This document shows, piece by piece, positions 41,040 to 50,944 of a stretch of DNA of 64,000 nucleotides. Numbering within the stretch: the stretch's first letter is position 1; every line of letters begins with the position of its first letter. The DNA comes from IMCC2047 sp041395865 (GTDB lineage: Bacteria; Pseudomonadota; Gammaproteobacteria; Pseudomonadales; IMCC2047): positions 1 to 64,000 of the forward strand of contig JAWKZQ010000012.1 in the NCBI GenBank assembly GCA_041395865.1, in the 5' to 3' direction. The notes below the pieces were generated by a model. The model searched no databases. It was not told the origin of the DNA and was given only the letters and a program-made list of their open reading frames with translations. The translations under genes and the position numbers were made by a program.

Positions 41040-44000
41040 TTAAGCTTGATCAGGGTTAGTGGGCAGTGGACGCGGCAGTGCTTCGCCGCCAGCTGGTCCA
41101 TCCAGCCAGTCAACCTTATTCATCTTTCTCACCACCACGAATTCGTCACGATTACAGCCCACGGTGCCGTAGTAGTTGAAGCCCCATGCCTGCTGGGCGT
41201 AACCACCGATCATATGCGTTGGCTTCATGATCACGCGTGTCACCGAGTTGTGGTGCCCGCCACGGGTACCGGTCATTTCACTACCGGGAACATTCACAAT
41301 CCGTTCCTGGGCGTGATACATCATCACCATGCCCTGTCTGACTCGCTGGGAAACCACCGCGCGACAGGAGATAGAGCCGTTGGCGTTGAACACTTCAACC
41401 CAGTCGTTATCTTCGATACCCGCTTCGGAGGCATCAATTTCACTCATCCAGATAATCGGACCGCCACGCGCCAGTGTCAGCATGATCAGGTTGTCGGAAT
41501 AGGTGCTGTGGATACCCCACTTCTGGTGCGGTGTAATCCAGTTCAGCACAATCTCTTTATTACCGTTTTCCTTGGTGCCCTTCACTTTATCAATGGTTTT
41601 GGTATTCACCGGTGGCCGGTAGGAGATAAAGCCTTCACCAAAAGCCTGCATCCACTTGTGATCCTGGTAGAACTGCTGGCGGCCGGTAATGGTGCGCCAG
41701 GGAATCAGTTCGTGTACGTTGGTGTAACCCGCGGTGTAGCTGACATGCTCATCCTCGAGCCCCGACCAGGTTGGCGAAGAAATAATCTTTCTTGGCTGCG
41801 CCTGTACATCACGGAAGCGGATTTTCTCTTCATGTTTCGGCTCAGCCAGGTGCTTATGGTCGCGGCCCGTAATTTGACTCAATGCATCCCAGGCTTTAAC
41901 CGCCACATTACCGTTGGTTTCTGGTGCAAAGGTCAGAATGGTTTCTGCCGCATCGATCGCGGATTCAATCTGAGGACGCCCTTCACTGACACCTTCATCA
42001 AGCACGCGGTGGTTCAAATCACCCAACAGCTTGATTTCATCGTCAGTATTCCAGCCGATACCCTTACCACCGTTACCCAACTTGTCCAGCAGCGGGCCAA
42101 GCGAGGTGAATTTCTTATAGGTGTTCGGGTAATCACGCTCAACAACCATCATATTCGGGGCTGTTAAACCCGGCACCAGGTCACACTCGCCTTTTTTCCA
42201 GTCCTTCACATCGAAAGGTTGGGCCAGTTCGCCCGGTGTGTCGTGCAGCATAGGCACTGTGACAAAATCCTTCTCGACACCCAAATGCCCCTTAGCCACT
42301 TCCGAGAATGTCTTGGCGATACCTTTGTAAATGTCCCAGTCAGACTTGGCTTCCCAAGCCGGATCAACCGCTGTGGACAGCGGGTGGATGAATGGGTGCA
42401 TATCCGAGGTATTCAGGTCGTCCTTTTCATACCAGGTTGCCGTCGGCAGCACGATGTCCGAGAACATACAGGTGGATGACATCCGGAAATCCAATGTGGT
42501 CACCAGATCCAGTTTGCCGGTCGCTCCTTCGTCGACCCACTCGGCTTCCTGCGGCTTGAAGCCACCTGTTTTACCCAGGTCGTCGCTCATCAAACCATTA
42601 CGGGTACCCAGCAGGTACTTGAGCATATATTCGTGACCTTTACCGGAGGAGCCCAGCAGGTTGGAACGCCAGATGAACATATTACGCGGGAAGTTTTCCG
42701 GCGAGTCCGGCGCTTCACAGGCAAATTTCAAGTTACCGTTCTTGAGCTCCTGAACCGCAAAGTCCTTCGGATCCATACCCGCCGCTTCGGCGTCTTTTAC
42801 CAGTTGCAACGGGTTACGGTTCAGCTGTGGCGCTGAAGGCAACCAACCCAAACGCTCGGCTTTAATGTTGTAATCCAGCGTATGCTCAGGGAAGTCATTC
42901 TTGTTCGCCAGCGGAGACAGTACTTCGTGCATACTGACAGTCTCATGGCGCCATTGTGACGAGTGGTTGTAGAAGAAAGAGGTGCCGTTCATTTGACGAG
43001 GCGGACGCGACCAGTCCAGGCCAAAGGCCAGCGGTTGCCAACCGGTTTGCGGACGCAGTTTTTCCTGGCCCACATAGTGCGCCCAGCCACCACCGGATTG
43101 ACCGACACAGCCACACATCATGACCATATTGATCAGGCCGCGATAGTTCATGTCCATGTGGTACCAGTGGTTCATTGCAGCGCCAACAAGAATCATGGCT
43201 TTACCATGGGTTTTGTCTGCCGTATCTGCAAATTCACGCGCTACTTTAATGACCTTGGCTCGCGGCACACCGGTAATTTTTTCCTGCCAGGCCGGCGTAC
43301 CCGGAATGTCGTCATCATAGTTAATTGCAACGCCACCACCACCGAGACCGCGGTCCAGGCCGTAGTTAGCCATCATCAGGTCGTAAACGGTGGCAACCTT
43401 CATCTGCTCCCCGTTAGCCCCTGTGATCGTTTGACTGGGGACATTACGCACTTGAATCTCATCGTGCTCACAGGAAATCCAGTGTTTGTTCGTGTCGTCT
43501 GCCGCAAAGTGCGGAAAGGCAACGGCAGATACATCGCCACCAATCAGCGTCAGCTGCAACTTGGTTTCAGCACCACTTCCACCTTCGCGTTCTTCAATAT
43601 TCCACTTACCCTTTTCGCCCCAGCGATAGCCAATGGAGCCCTGCGGCGACACCAGCCCCTTGGAGTTTTCATCAATCGCAATGGTTTTCCACTCGGGGTT
43701 ATTGCCCTGACCCAGGTTATCGGCCAAATCCGAGGCGCGCAGGAAGCGCGTTGGCTTCAGTGAGCTGCCATCATGGTCTTCCAGAAGCACCAACATCGGG
43801 AAGTCGGTATATTTACGCACATAATCAGTGAAGTATTCGCTGGGATTATCCAGGTGGAATTCACGCAGGATCACGTGACCAAAAGCCATACCCAGTGCCG
43901 CATCGGACCCCTGTTTAGGGTTCAGCCATTCATCGGTCAGCTTCGATACTTCAGCATAGTCTGGCGTGATAGAAACCGTTTTGGCGCCCTTGTAACGCAC

Positions 44001-44807
44001 TTCTGTAAAGAAGTGAGCATCGGGTGTACGCGTCTGAGGTACGTTTGAACCCCACGCAATCAGGTAGTTTGAGTTATACCAGTCCGCCGATTCCGGTACG
44101 TCGGTTTGCTCACCCCAAATCTGTGGCGACGAAGGAGGCAAGTCACAATACCAGTCGTAGAAGCTCAGGCACACACCACCAATCAGTGACAGGTAACGAG
44201 CGCCGGCAGCGTAGGACACCATGGACATTGCTGGAATTGGAGAGAAACCAATAATCCGGTCCGGACCGTAGGTTTTAGCCGTATAAACATTGGCTGCCGC
44301 AATAATTTCATTCACCTCGTCCCAGCTGGAGCGCACAAAGCCGCCCATACCACGCTTGGACTTGTAGGAGTTCGCTTTCTCCTTGTCCTCCACGATGGAA
44401 GCCCAAGCTTCCACCGGCCCCATGCTGGCACGCGCGTCACGCCACAGCTTCATCAGCGGTTTGCGCACTTTCGGGTATTTCAACCGGTTAGCGCTGTAGA
44501 TATACCAGGAGTAACTGGCGCCACGAGGACAGCCACGGGGCTCATGGTTGGGCAGGTCGGCACGAGTCCGAGGGTAATCGGTTTGCTGGGTTTCCCAGGT
44601 TACCAAGCCGTTCTTCACATAGACCTTCCATGAGCAGGAACCGGTACAGTTTACGCCGTGCGTGGAGCGGACGATCTTGTCGTGCTGCCAGCGCTGACGA
44701 TAGCTGTTTTCCCACTCGCGACTTTCATTGGTGGTCTCCCCATGTCCGTCTGCGAATTCGCCAGTCTTCTTTTTGAAGAACTGTAAGCGATCCAGAAATT
44801 GACTCAT
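41040..44807 (-). CDS. narG: respiratory nitrate reductase alpha subunit
   Basis: Catalytic bis-MGD molybdenum subunit reducing nitrate to nitrite with quinol electrons. It is 1255 residues, full length. The FS0 cluster motif HGVNCTGSCSWKVYVKNG uses His plus three Cys, as in NarG. GCPRGASYSWY and the Moco-binding segments follow. No Tat signal other than the vestigial family N-terminus, consistent with a cytoplasm-facing enzyme. It is preceded by narK and an intercistronic hairpin. The intact sequence argues the pathway is in use. Confidence 0.97.
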   Translation of the reverse strand: MSQFLDRLQFFKKKTGEFADGHGETTNESREWENSYRQRWQHDKIVRSTHGVNCTGSCSWKVYVKNGLVTWETQQTDYPRTRADLPNHEPRGCPRGASYSWYIYSANRLKYPKVRKPLMKLWRDARASMGPVEAWASIVEDKEKANSYKSKRGMGGFVRSSWDEVNEIIAAANVYTAKTYGPDRIIGFSPIPAMSMVSYAAGARYLSLIGGVCLSFYDWYCDLPPSSPQIWGEQTDVPESADWYNSNYLIAWGSNVPQTRTPDAHFFTEVRYKGAKTVSITPDYAEVSKLTDEWLNPKQGSDAALGMAFGHVILREFHLDNPSEYFTDYVRKYTDFPMLVLLEDHDGSSLKPTRFLRASDLADNLGQGNNPEWKTIAIDENSKGLVSPQGSIGYRWGEKGKWNIEEREGGSGAETKLQLTLIGGDVSAVAFPHFAADDTNKHWISCEHDEIQVRNVPSQTITGANGEQMKVATVYDLMMANYGLDRGLGGGGVAINYDDDIPGTPAWQEKITGVPRAKVIKVAREFADTADKTHGKAMILVGAAMNHWYHMDMNYRGLINMVMMCGCVGQSGGGWAHYVGQEKLRPQTGWQPLAFGLDWSRPPRQMNGTSFFYNHSSQWRHETVSMHEVLSPLANKNDFPEHTLDYNIKAERLGWLPSAPQLNRNPLQLVKDAEAAGMDPKDFAVQELKNGNLKFACEAPDSPENFPRNMFIWRSNLLGSSGKGHEYMLKYLLGTRNGLMSDDLGKTGGFKPQEAEWVDEGATGKLDLVTTLDFRMSSTCMFSDIVLPTATWYEKDDLNTSDMHPFIHPLSTAVDPAWEAKSDWDIYKGIAKTFSEVAKGHLGVEKDFVTVPMLHDTPGELAQPFDVKDWKKGECDLVPGLTAPNMMVVERDYPNTYKKFTSLGPLLDKLGNGGKGIGWNTDDEIKLLGDLNHRVLDEGVSEGRPQIESAIDAAETILTFAPETNGNVAVKAWDALSQITGRDHKHLAEPKHEEKIRFRDVQAQPRKIISSPTWSGLEDEHVSYTAGYTNVHELIPWRTITGRQQFYQDHKWMQAFGEGFISYRPPVNTKTIDKVKGTKENGNKEIVLNWITPHQKWGIHSTYSDNLIMLTLARGGPIIWMSEIDASEAGIEDNDWVEVFNANGSISCRAVVSQRVRQGMVMMYHAQERIVNVPGSEMTGTRGGHHNSVTRVIMKPTHMIGGYAQQAWGFNYYGTVGCNRDEFVVVRKMNKVDWLDGPAGGEALPRPLPTNPDQA

Positions 44808-44886
44808 TGCTTTCCCTCCATTAACCCAATCCTGTATCGGGTCGTTGTAACTTCAACAATCTGAAACTTGTTTAACCTGGCTGCTA

Positions 44887-44924
44887 TTTGAAACCAGGGT
44901 GGTCGTAGCCACCTTGATTTCAAA
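44887..44924. promoter_or_regulatory. narK-narG intercistronic hairpin
   Basis: TTTGAAACCAGGGTGG (44887-44902) pairs with 44909-44924 at 14 of 16 positions around a 6-nt loop. It has no T run, so it is more likely an mRNA processing or stabilising structure than a terminator. Confidence 0.5.
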
Positions 44925-44947
44925 CAAGCCGCGATAGTTTCTGCGCA

Positions 44948-46552
44948 TTAAGGATTATGGAACTCCGCATTTTTACGCAGGTAGAACCACCAGTTGATGC
45001 CCACACAGACGGCATAGAAAGCGGCAAAACCGATCAGGGCGTCTTCAGGCGTAGTAGCCTTAATCTGCTCACCCAGCACTTTGGGGATATAGAATGCGCC
45101 ATAGGCCGCAACAGCAGATGTCCAACCTAGCACCGGGCCCGCCTGTTCCTTATTGAAGACCATGGAAATGGTGCGGAAAGTCGATCCGTTACCGATACCT
45201 GTCGCAGCAAACAACACCAGGAACAACAGGAAGAAGGGCACAAAGTACTCTTCAGGTGTGGATGAGGCGTACGCGGCTTTCATGTAATAGGCAACGCCCA
45301 GGGCACTGGCCACCATAATCACCGAACAGATCAGGGTTACTTTAGCGCCACCCATTTTGTCGGAAATCCAGCCGCCGACAGGACGAATCAACGCCCCGAT
45401 AAACGCACCCATCCAGGCGTACATCAAGGCGCTGGGGCCGTTAGGGTTAACCGTGTCGTGGGTCATGACACCATCGACCATGATGTGCTGGTAACCAAAA
45501 ATTACCTTGATCGATAACGGGAATGCTGCGGCAAAACCGATAAACGAGCCGAAGGTCATGGTGTAGATAATGCTCATAACCCAGGTATGGGGGTTATTGA
45601 AAATTTTGTACTGACGCTCCAGGTTCGTTTTGATTTGTCCAGGGAGGAATTTCAGTAGCATGACGGTTGCACCAACCACACAGACCAGAATCAGCTCCTT
45701 GGGAATACCAAACCCTGAACCGTTAACCTCCTTGGGCAGCATCAACCACAAACCCAGTGTTGCGGTACACAGGCCAATGAGCAACATCACCGTAATGATT
45801 GAAAAGGACGCAACGGGATTTGGCAGGTCCGGCGTAACGTGAGAATCACGGATGTTATTCATTCCGAACCAGCCGATAATGACGAGCGGCACCAGAATCA
45901 CCACCCAGATATAACCCGCGTTCTGAATCCAGGCCTCTGCTCCGGCGGGAATTTTGCCAATCAAGGTACCGGAGGTATTAACCAGGGTCATGGAATCGCC
46001 ACCGAAAATACCAAAGGTCATGACCAGAGGGACTAAAATCTGCATGGTGGTTACACCAAAGTTACCCAGTCCGGCATTCAAACCTAGAGCAAGCCCCTGC
46101 TTACGCTTCGGATAGAAAAAGCTGATATTTGACATGGAGGAAGCAAAGTTACCCCCACCGATACCAGACAAGAGCGCCAGCGCCTGAAAAACCCACAGCG
46201 GCGTTTCCGGGTTCTGTAACGCAATCCCCGTACCCAATGCCGGCAAGATTAATAAAGCGGTTGTGAAAACAATAGTGTTCCTGCCACCCGCGAGGCGGAT
46301 GAAGAAACTGCTCGGTATTCTTAATGTGGCTCCCGTTAAACCGGCAATCGCCATCAGCGTAAATAGCTGGGATTGCTCAAAGGGGAATCCCAGGTTTAGC
46401 ATCTGAACAGTGATGATGCCCCAGTACAGCCAAACGGCGAAGCCGCACAGCAGACTGGGAATCGATATCCAAAGGTTACGACTGGCGACTTTTTTACCTT
46501 CAGATTCCCAAAATTGGTCGTCTTCGACGTCCCATTTGCTGATATCTGACAT
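44948..46552 (-). CDS. narK: nitrate/nitrite transporter NarK
   Basis: Major-facilitator nitrate/nitrite porter with 12 helices, 534 residues from ATG 46552 (TTGGAG 6 nt upstream; the longer frame has no ribosome site). Nitrate signatures: GIGGGNFASSMSNISFFYPK and the later GIGNGSTFRTISMVFNKEQ. Only one narK is present, whereas Pseudomonas has narK1-narK2. It is the first gene of the nar transcription unit and has an FNR-type box upstream. No narXL two-component system is nearby. Confidence 0.94.
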   Translation of the reverse strand: MSDISKWDVEDDQFWESEGKKVASRNLWISIPSLLCGFAVWLYWGIITVQMLNLGFPFEQSQLFTLMAIAGLTGATLRIPSSFFIRLAGGRNTIVFTTALLILPALGTGIALQNPETPLWVFQALALLSGIGGGNFASSMSNISFFYPKRKQGLALGLNAGLGNFGVTTMQILVPLVMTFGIFGGDSMTLVNTSGTLIGKIPAGAEAWIQNAGYIWVVILVPLVIIGWFGMNNIRDSHVTPDLPNPVASFSIITVMLLIGLCTATLGLWLMLPKEVNGSGFGIPKELILVCVVGATVMLLKFLPGQIKTNLERQYKIFNNPHTWVMSIIYTMTFGSFIGFAAAFPLSIKVIFGYQHIMVDGVMTHDTVNPNGPSALMYAWMGAFIGALIRPVGGWISDKMGGAKVTLICSVIMVASALGVAYYMKAAYASSTPEEYFVPFFLLFLVLFAATGIGNGSTFRTISMVFNKEQAGPVLGWTSAVAAYGAFYIPKVLGEQIKATTPEDALIGFAAFYAVCVGINWWFYLRKNAEFHNP

Positions 46553-46664
46553 TGTTATCTCCAAGTTACAAAGTAAATTTACGAAGCAACCCCCGTTGCC
46601 GGTTACTCCACAGGGTAAAGATTCCAACCTTGTGGCCAGAATACTGATGGGGTGGGGGTTATCC

Positions 46665-46678
46665 TTGATTTCAATCAG
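46665..46678 (-). promoter_or_regulatory. FNR/ANR-type box upstream of narK (TTGATTTCAATCAG)
   Basis: TTGAT-N4-ATCAG matches TTGAT-N4-ATCAA at 9 of 10 positions. With a -10 like TATTCT (46643-46638) the predicted start gives a centre near -40. This half-site differs from the TTGAC boxes near moeA, the porin and the regulator. Confidence 0.6.
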
Positions 46679-46742
46679 GCGAAATCAGCACATCTCACCA
46701 CCAAAACAGCAGAGAAACGCGCAAAAAGAACAGCGAAATTAG

Positions 46743-47100
46743 AAGCTAACCTATTGGTTTAAAAGTCTTTTAATCCTAAAAACATCATCGCTGAATAGAA
46801 TTACGTACGACAGCCATTGCAGGGTGGCTTGTTCACCAATGATGACGCAGATCAAAAAAATGTCATCCATGGTCGTAAAAGCTTTTACACACCGCGACGG
46901 CACTGAGGGTAGAAGAGCTCAGCAAAACAAAAGATTGGATATTGAAGACGGAGTTATCCCTTACTTCAAAAAGCAGGTCTAATTGACTTTTTTAAGGCAA
47001 CATGACCGTTGGATAAGTTTCGGCTTTAAGCTGAAAGCCTTGTATCAGAGGAAGAATAGCAGCGAGAGCCGCATTAGAAATAAAACAGGAAAAGTAAAAT
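46743..47100. other. gene-free junction between nitrate block and tRNA-fMet
   Basis: 358 bp with no supported gene. It holds a partial FNR-like box on the minus strand (TTGATCTGCGTCAT, 46842-46855, 8 of 10) and a small GGCTTT/AAAGCC hairpin near 47025-47042. No copy of the tRNA 3' end is seen near the other edge of the block (29.4-29.7 kb). Confidence 0.5.
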
Positions 47101-47177
<77 letters not shown>

Positions 47178-47334
47178 CCAGATAGGATCTTTTTCAGCGA
47201 CCGGCTGGCACCGGTATGGCCCTTAAGTATCGTTTCAGGCCCTGCTCAAAAAGTGAGGGCAAGTATAGGGACCAGACCTTAGCCGGTCAACCCCTGAATC
47301 CCTCTATGTGTCACTAAATCGACATAATTTAATA

Positions 47335-47420
47335 TGGTGCCGAAGGCGGGACTTGAACCCGCACGGCCTGTGGCCACCACCCCCTCAAGATGGCGTGTCT
47401 ACCAATTCCACCACTTCGGC
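47335..47420 (-). tRNA. leuU: tRNA-Leu (GAG)
   Basis: An 86-nt class II tRNA with a long variable arm and encoded CCA. The acceptor GCCGAAG pairs with CTTCGGC; the anticodon GAG is at 47384-47386. It lies between secG and tRNA-fMet, the conserved order. Confidence 0.95.
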
Positions 47421-47472
47421 ATAAATCGTCAGTGTTTGATTACCGGCCACTGAACCGGTCAACCTGCTAAAA

Positions 47473-47841
47473 CTAATCCAGTTCTGGCAGGCTATCTTGC
47501 GCTGGCTGCCCTTCCGGCAGGGCATCTTCACGAATTTCGGGCAGCGCTGAGTCATCGGCAGGCTCAACGGTTACCACTTCCGGGATACCGGCACCGGCGC
47601 TTTCCACCGCTTTGTCTTTGGCAATAATCGCCAAACCAAAACTGGTCACAAAAAACAGGGTGGCCAGGATAGCTGTCATGCGGGTCATAAAGTTAGCCGA
47701 ACCGCTGCTACCAAAAACTGTTTGCGAAGCCCCTGCACCAAAGGAAGCCCCCATATCAGCACCTTTGCCGTGCTGTAGCAAAATCAGGGCAATTACCGCA
47801 ACGGCCAAAAGCACGTGCACAATTAAAATGATACTTTCCAT
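47473..47841 (-). CDS. secG: protein-export membrane protein SecG
   Basis: Small SecYEG translocon subunit, 122 residues with two transmembrane helices (about 3-22 and 52-72) separated by LLQHGKGADMGASFGAGAS, the family signature. The acidic Pro/Ala-rich C-terminal tail is typical. It starts 3 bp after the tpiA stop. Confidence 0.95.
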   Translation of the reverse strand: MESIILIVHVLLAVAVIALILLQHGKGADMGASFGAGASQTVFGSSGSANFMTRMTAILATLFFVTSFGLAIIAKDKAVESAGAGIPEVVTVEPADDSALPEIREDALPEGQPAQDSLPELD

Positions 47842-47844
47842 CTG

Positions 47845-48591
47845 TTAACCTGCAGCTGCACAGATTGCAGCAAAATCTTCACTGTTGAGCGATGCTCCGC
47901 CCACTAATCCACCGTCAATATCCGGCATCGCAAATAACTCTTTTGCATTGCCTGCATTGACACTACCGCCGTAAAGCACCTGCACCCGTTCAGCGATCAC
48001 TTCATCATAGGCGGCCAACTTGGACCGGACCAGCCTGTGGACAGCTTGCGCCTGCTCCGGTGTCGCTGTATCGCCTGTGCCAATCGCCCAGACAGGTTCG
48101 TAGGCAATCACCGCGCTGGCAAAGGATTTAATTCCGGCCTTTGCAATCACCGCATCAAGCTGAGTGCATACGACGGCTTCAGTCTCATCAGCCAGGCGTT
48201 GTTCTTTTGTTTCACCAACGCACAGGATCGGCACTAATCCGGCTTCCAGCGCAGCCAGGAATTTCTCAGCCACGACACTATCCTGCTCACCAAACAGACT
48301 GCGACGTTCTGAATGCCCAACGATGACGTAGCGGCAACCAAAATCGACCAGCATGGATGGAGAGGTTTCGCCTGTATAGGCACCTTTCTCAAACTGGCTG
48401 ACGTTTTGCGCCCCCAGCCCGATGCCCGAACCATCGAGCAATTGCTGACATTGCTGCAGATAAGGAGCCGGAGGACAAACACCCACCAGGACAGAAGCGT
48501 TTATCGCCTCACGGTAACCTGCCAGTAATCGGGTTACACCCGCCCTATCGGCGTTCATTTTCCAATTTGCAACAACCAGCTTTGGGCGCAT
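47845..48591 (-). CDS. tpiA: triosephosphate isomerase
   Basis: TIM-barrel glycolytic enzyme, 248 residues. It has the N-terminal VVANWKMN lysine, catalytic His in IVGHSERR, and the AYEPVWAIGTG glutamate loop. It lies between glmM and secG. Confidence 0.97.
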   Translation of the reverse strand: MRPKLVVANWKMNADRAGVTRLLAGYREAINASVLVGVCPPAPYLQQCQQLLDGSGIGLGAQNVSQFEKGAYTGETSPSMLVDFGCRYVIVGHSERRSLFGEQDSVVAEKFLAALEAGLVPILCVGETKEQRLADETEAVVCTQLDAVIAKAGIKSFASAVIAYEPVWAIGTGDTATPEQAQAVHRLVRSKLAAYDEVIAERVQVLYGGSVNAGNAKELFAMPDIDGGLVGGASLNSEDFAAICAAAG

Positions 48592-48678
48592 GAATTCAAC
48601 CTTTCCACGAAGCGCGCAATGGTATCTAAGTTAGCCACAACTTACAAGACAATGAATACCGCCTTAGGGAAAAGCTAT

Positions 48679-50016
48679 TCAGGCAATCGCATTCTCCACC
48701 TGGCCCGCCAGTTGGTTAGCCAGCTCACCGACCAGCTCCGCATCTTCACCCTCCACCATGACCCTTACCAAGGGTTCCGTACCGGACATTCTTAACAGCA
48801 CTCGGCCCCGATCCCCGAGACGACCCTCGGTGTCGGCAATCGCCTGCTGAATAACCGGATTTTTCGCCGGGTCAGTACGTTCCATCAACCTGACATTGAC
48901 CATAGTCTGAGGCATTTTTGTCATGCCCTGCTTTAATTCATGCAGTGTTTTTCCGCTTTCAGCAATCGCCGTCAGCACTTGCAGCGCAGATACAATGCCG
49001 TCACCCGTGGTCGTTTTGTCCAGGCAGATAATATGCCCGGAGGACTCGCCCCCCAGTGTCCAGCCATGATGCTTTAATTGTTCCAGCACATATCGATCGC
49101 CCACATTGGCGCGCACAAAAGGCACACCCAATTCCTTCAGGGCCAGCTCCATACCGAAGTTGCTCATCAGGGTACCCACAACGCCCCCCTCCAGCTCACC
49201 CTTCTGCTGTCGGCTGCTGGCAATGATGTACACCAGCTCATCACCATCCACCTCTTCACCCTTATGATCGACCATAATCAGCCGGTCACCATCGCCATCC
49301 AGCGCGACACCAAGGTCATAGCCCATTTCAACGACGGTTTCCTGTAAATGCCGGGGCTTGGTGGAACCGCAGCCCTTATTAATGTTAAGACCGTCCGGAG
49401 TAATACCGATAGCGTGTACTTCTGCGCCCAGTTCCCTTAACACACTGGGCGCCACTTGATAGGTCGCACCGTTAGCGCAGTCAACCACAATCTTCAGCCC
49501 AGCGAGACTATTGAGGGATTGGGCCGTACTTTTACAAAACTCGATATAACGTCCACCCGCGTCATCCACGCGAAAGGCTTTACCGAGCTTACTGGAATCT
49601 ACCGTCGTCATCGGCTGATCGATCATTTCCTCAATGGCAAACTCGACTTCATCGGGTAGTTTGGTGCCGCCACTGGAGAAAAATTTAATCCCGTTATCCT
49701 CGAAGGGATTATGGGACGCACTGATAACGATTCCTGCCTGGGCCCCCAGGGTGCGGGTCAGATAAGCAATGCCTGGCGTTGGCATAGGCCCCAGCAGTTT
49801 TACATTCACGCCGGCTGAAATAATGCCCGCCTCCAAAGCCGACTCGAACATATAACCGGAAATGCGGGTATCCTTACCGATCAGGATATTTCGAACACCA
49901 CGCTCGGCAAATACCTTACCTGCAGCCCAGCCCAGTTTAAGCATGAATTCTGCATTGATGGGCGCCTGGCCTACTCGGCCACGAATACCGTCTGTGCCAA
50001 AGTATTTTTTACCCAT
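48679..50016 (-). CDS. glmM: phosphoglucosamine mutase
   Basis: Converts glucosamine-6-phosphate to glucosamine-1-phosphate for peptidoglycan and LPS. It is 445 residues with the phosphoserine loop GIVISASHNPFEDNGIK, metal-binding DGDGDR and substrate loop GEXSGH (GGESSGHI). It follows folP as in E. coli. Confidence 0.97.
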   Translation of the reverse strand: MGKKYFGTDGIRGRVGQAPINAEFMLKLGWAAGKVFAERGVRNILIGKDTRISGYMFESALEAGIISAGVNVKLLGPMPTPGIAYLTRTLGAQAGIVISASHNPFEDNGIKFFSSGGTKLPDEVEFAIEEMIDQPMTTVDSSKLGKAFRVDDAGGRYIEFCKSTAQSLNSLAGLKIVVDCANGATYQVAPSVLRELGAEVHAIGITPDGLNINKGCGSTKPRHLQETVVEMGYDLGVALDGDGDRLIMVDHKGEEVDGDELVYIIASSRQQKGELEGGVVGTLMSNFGMELALKELGVPFVRANVGDRYVLEQLKHHGWTLGGESSGHIICLDKTTTGDGIVSALQVLTAIAESGKTLHELKQGMTKMPQTMVNVRLMERTDPAKNPVIQQAIADTEGRLGDRGRVLLRMSGTEPLVRVMVEGEDAELVGELANQLAGQVENAIA

Positions 50017-50051
50017 GCCTATCCCCCATTTTCTCTAAAACTGATAAATCC

Positions 50052-50936
50052 CTATTGGCCTCGGCGCATGACCGCCGCCGCCATTTTAATCGCATCTGCG
50101 GTAGCGGCCACGTCATGACAGCGTACGATATGCGCACCCTTGGCGACAGCCATCACCGCCACGGCAAGACTCCCGTAGAGGCGTTCATCGACAGGTTTGT
50201 TAAGCACCTGCCCCACCATGGACTTACGCGACATACCCACCAATAGCGGTAGCCGCAAAGACGCCAGTTCTTCCAGCCTGTCCAGTAGCTCCAGGTTATG
50301 CTGCAGGGTCTTAGCAAAACCAAACCCTGGATCCAGCAACAAACGATTGCGCTCGATTCCCGCGTCACAACAGACCTGAACCCTTTCATTCAGATAACCG
50401 ATAACATCGCTGACCACATCCTCATATTGAGGATTTTGCTGCATGTTTTGAGGCTCACCTTTCATGTGCATCAGACAGATAGGTAAACCGGTATCTCGCG
50501 CAGCCTCCACAGCCCCCTCTCGCTGCAACGCACGCACATCATTAATCAGACCTGCGCCTGCCGCTGCCGACTCGGTCATGAGCCGGGGTGTACTGGTATC
50601 GACAGAAATAATTACATCAAAATGCTTACGAATTGCCTCTACGGCTGGCAGGACGCGATCCATCTCTTGCTGCACGCCGACAATTTCAGCACCGGGCCGT
50701 GTTGATTCGCCCCCCACATCAATAATGGAAGCGCCATCGGCAATCATCGTCTCAACCGTTCTCAGAACGCCGTCCAAATGGACGTCAGCGGCACCCGTTT
50801 CGATAAAGCGCCCGCCATCGGAAAAGGAGTCAGGCGTCACATTCAGAACCCCCATCACATGGGGTGTGGTCAGATCCAAAACAAGACCGGCGCAATCGAG
50901 TTGCGCCGGCAGTTCATGCAAGTTATCAGATGTCAT
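50052..50936 (-). CDS. folP: dihydropteroate synthase
   Basis: Joins p-aminobenzoate to the pterin pyrophosphate made by FolK; target of sulfonamides. It is 294 residues with GVLNVTPDSFSDGG, DVGGESTRPGA and LDPGFGFAKT. It starts 8 bp after the ftsH stop. Confidence 0.96.
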   Translation of the reverse strand: MTSDNLHELPAQLDCAGLVLDLTTPHVMGVLNVTPDSFSDGGRFIETGAADVHLDGVLRTVETMIADGASIIDVGGESTRPGAEIVGVQQEMDRVLPAVEAIRKHFDVIISVDTSTPRLMTESAAAGAGLINDVRALQREGAVEAARDTGLPICLMHMKGEPQNMQQNPQYEDVVSDVIGYLNERVQVCCDAGIERNRLLLDPGFGFAKTLQHNLELLDRLEELASLRLPLLVGMSRKSMVGQVLNKPVDERLYGSLAVAVMAVAKGAHIVRCHDVAATADAIKMAAAVMRRGQ

Positions 50937-50944
50937 AGGGCCTG

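Noticed and set aside
46842..46855. Second FNR box upstream of narK
   Set aside because: Only 8 of 10 positions match and no gene start or -10 element is suitably placed.
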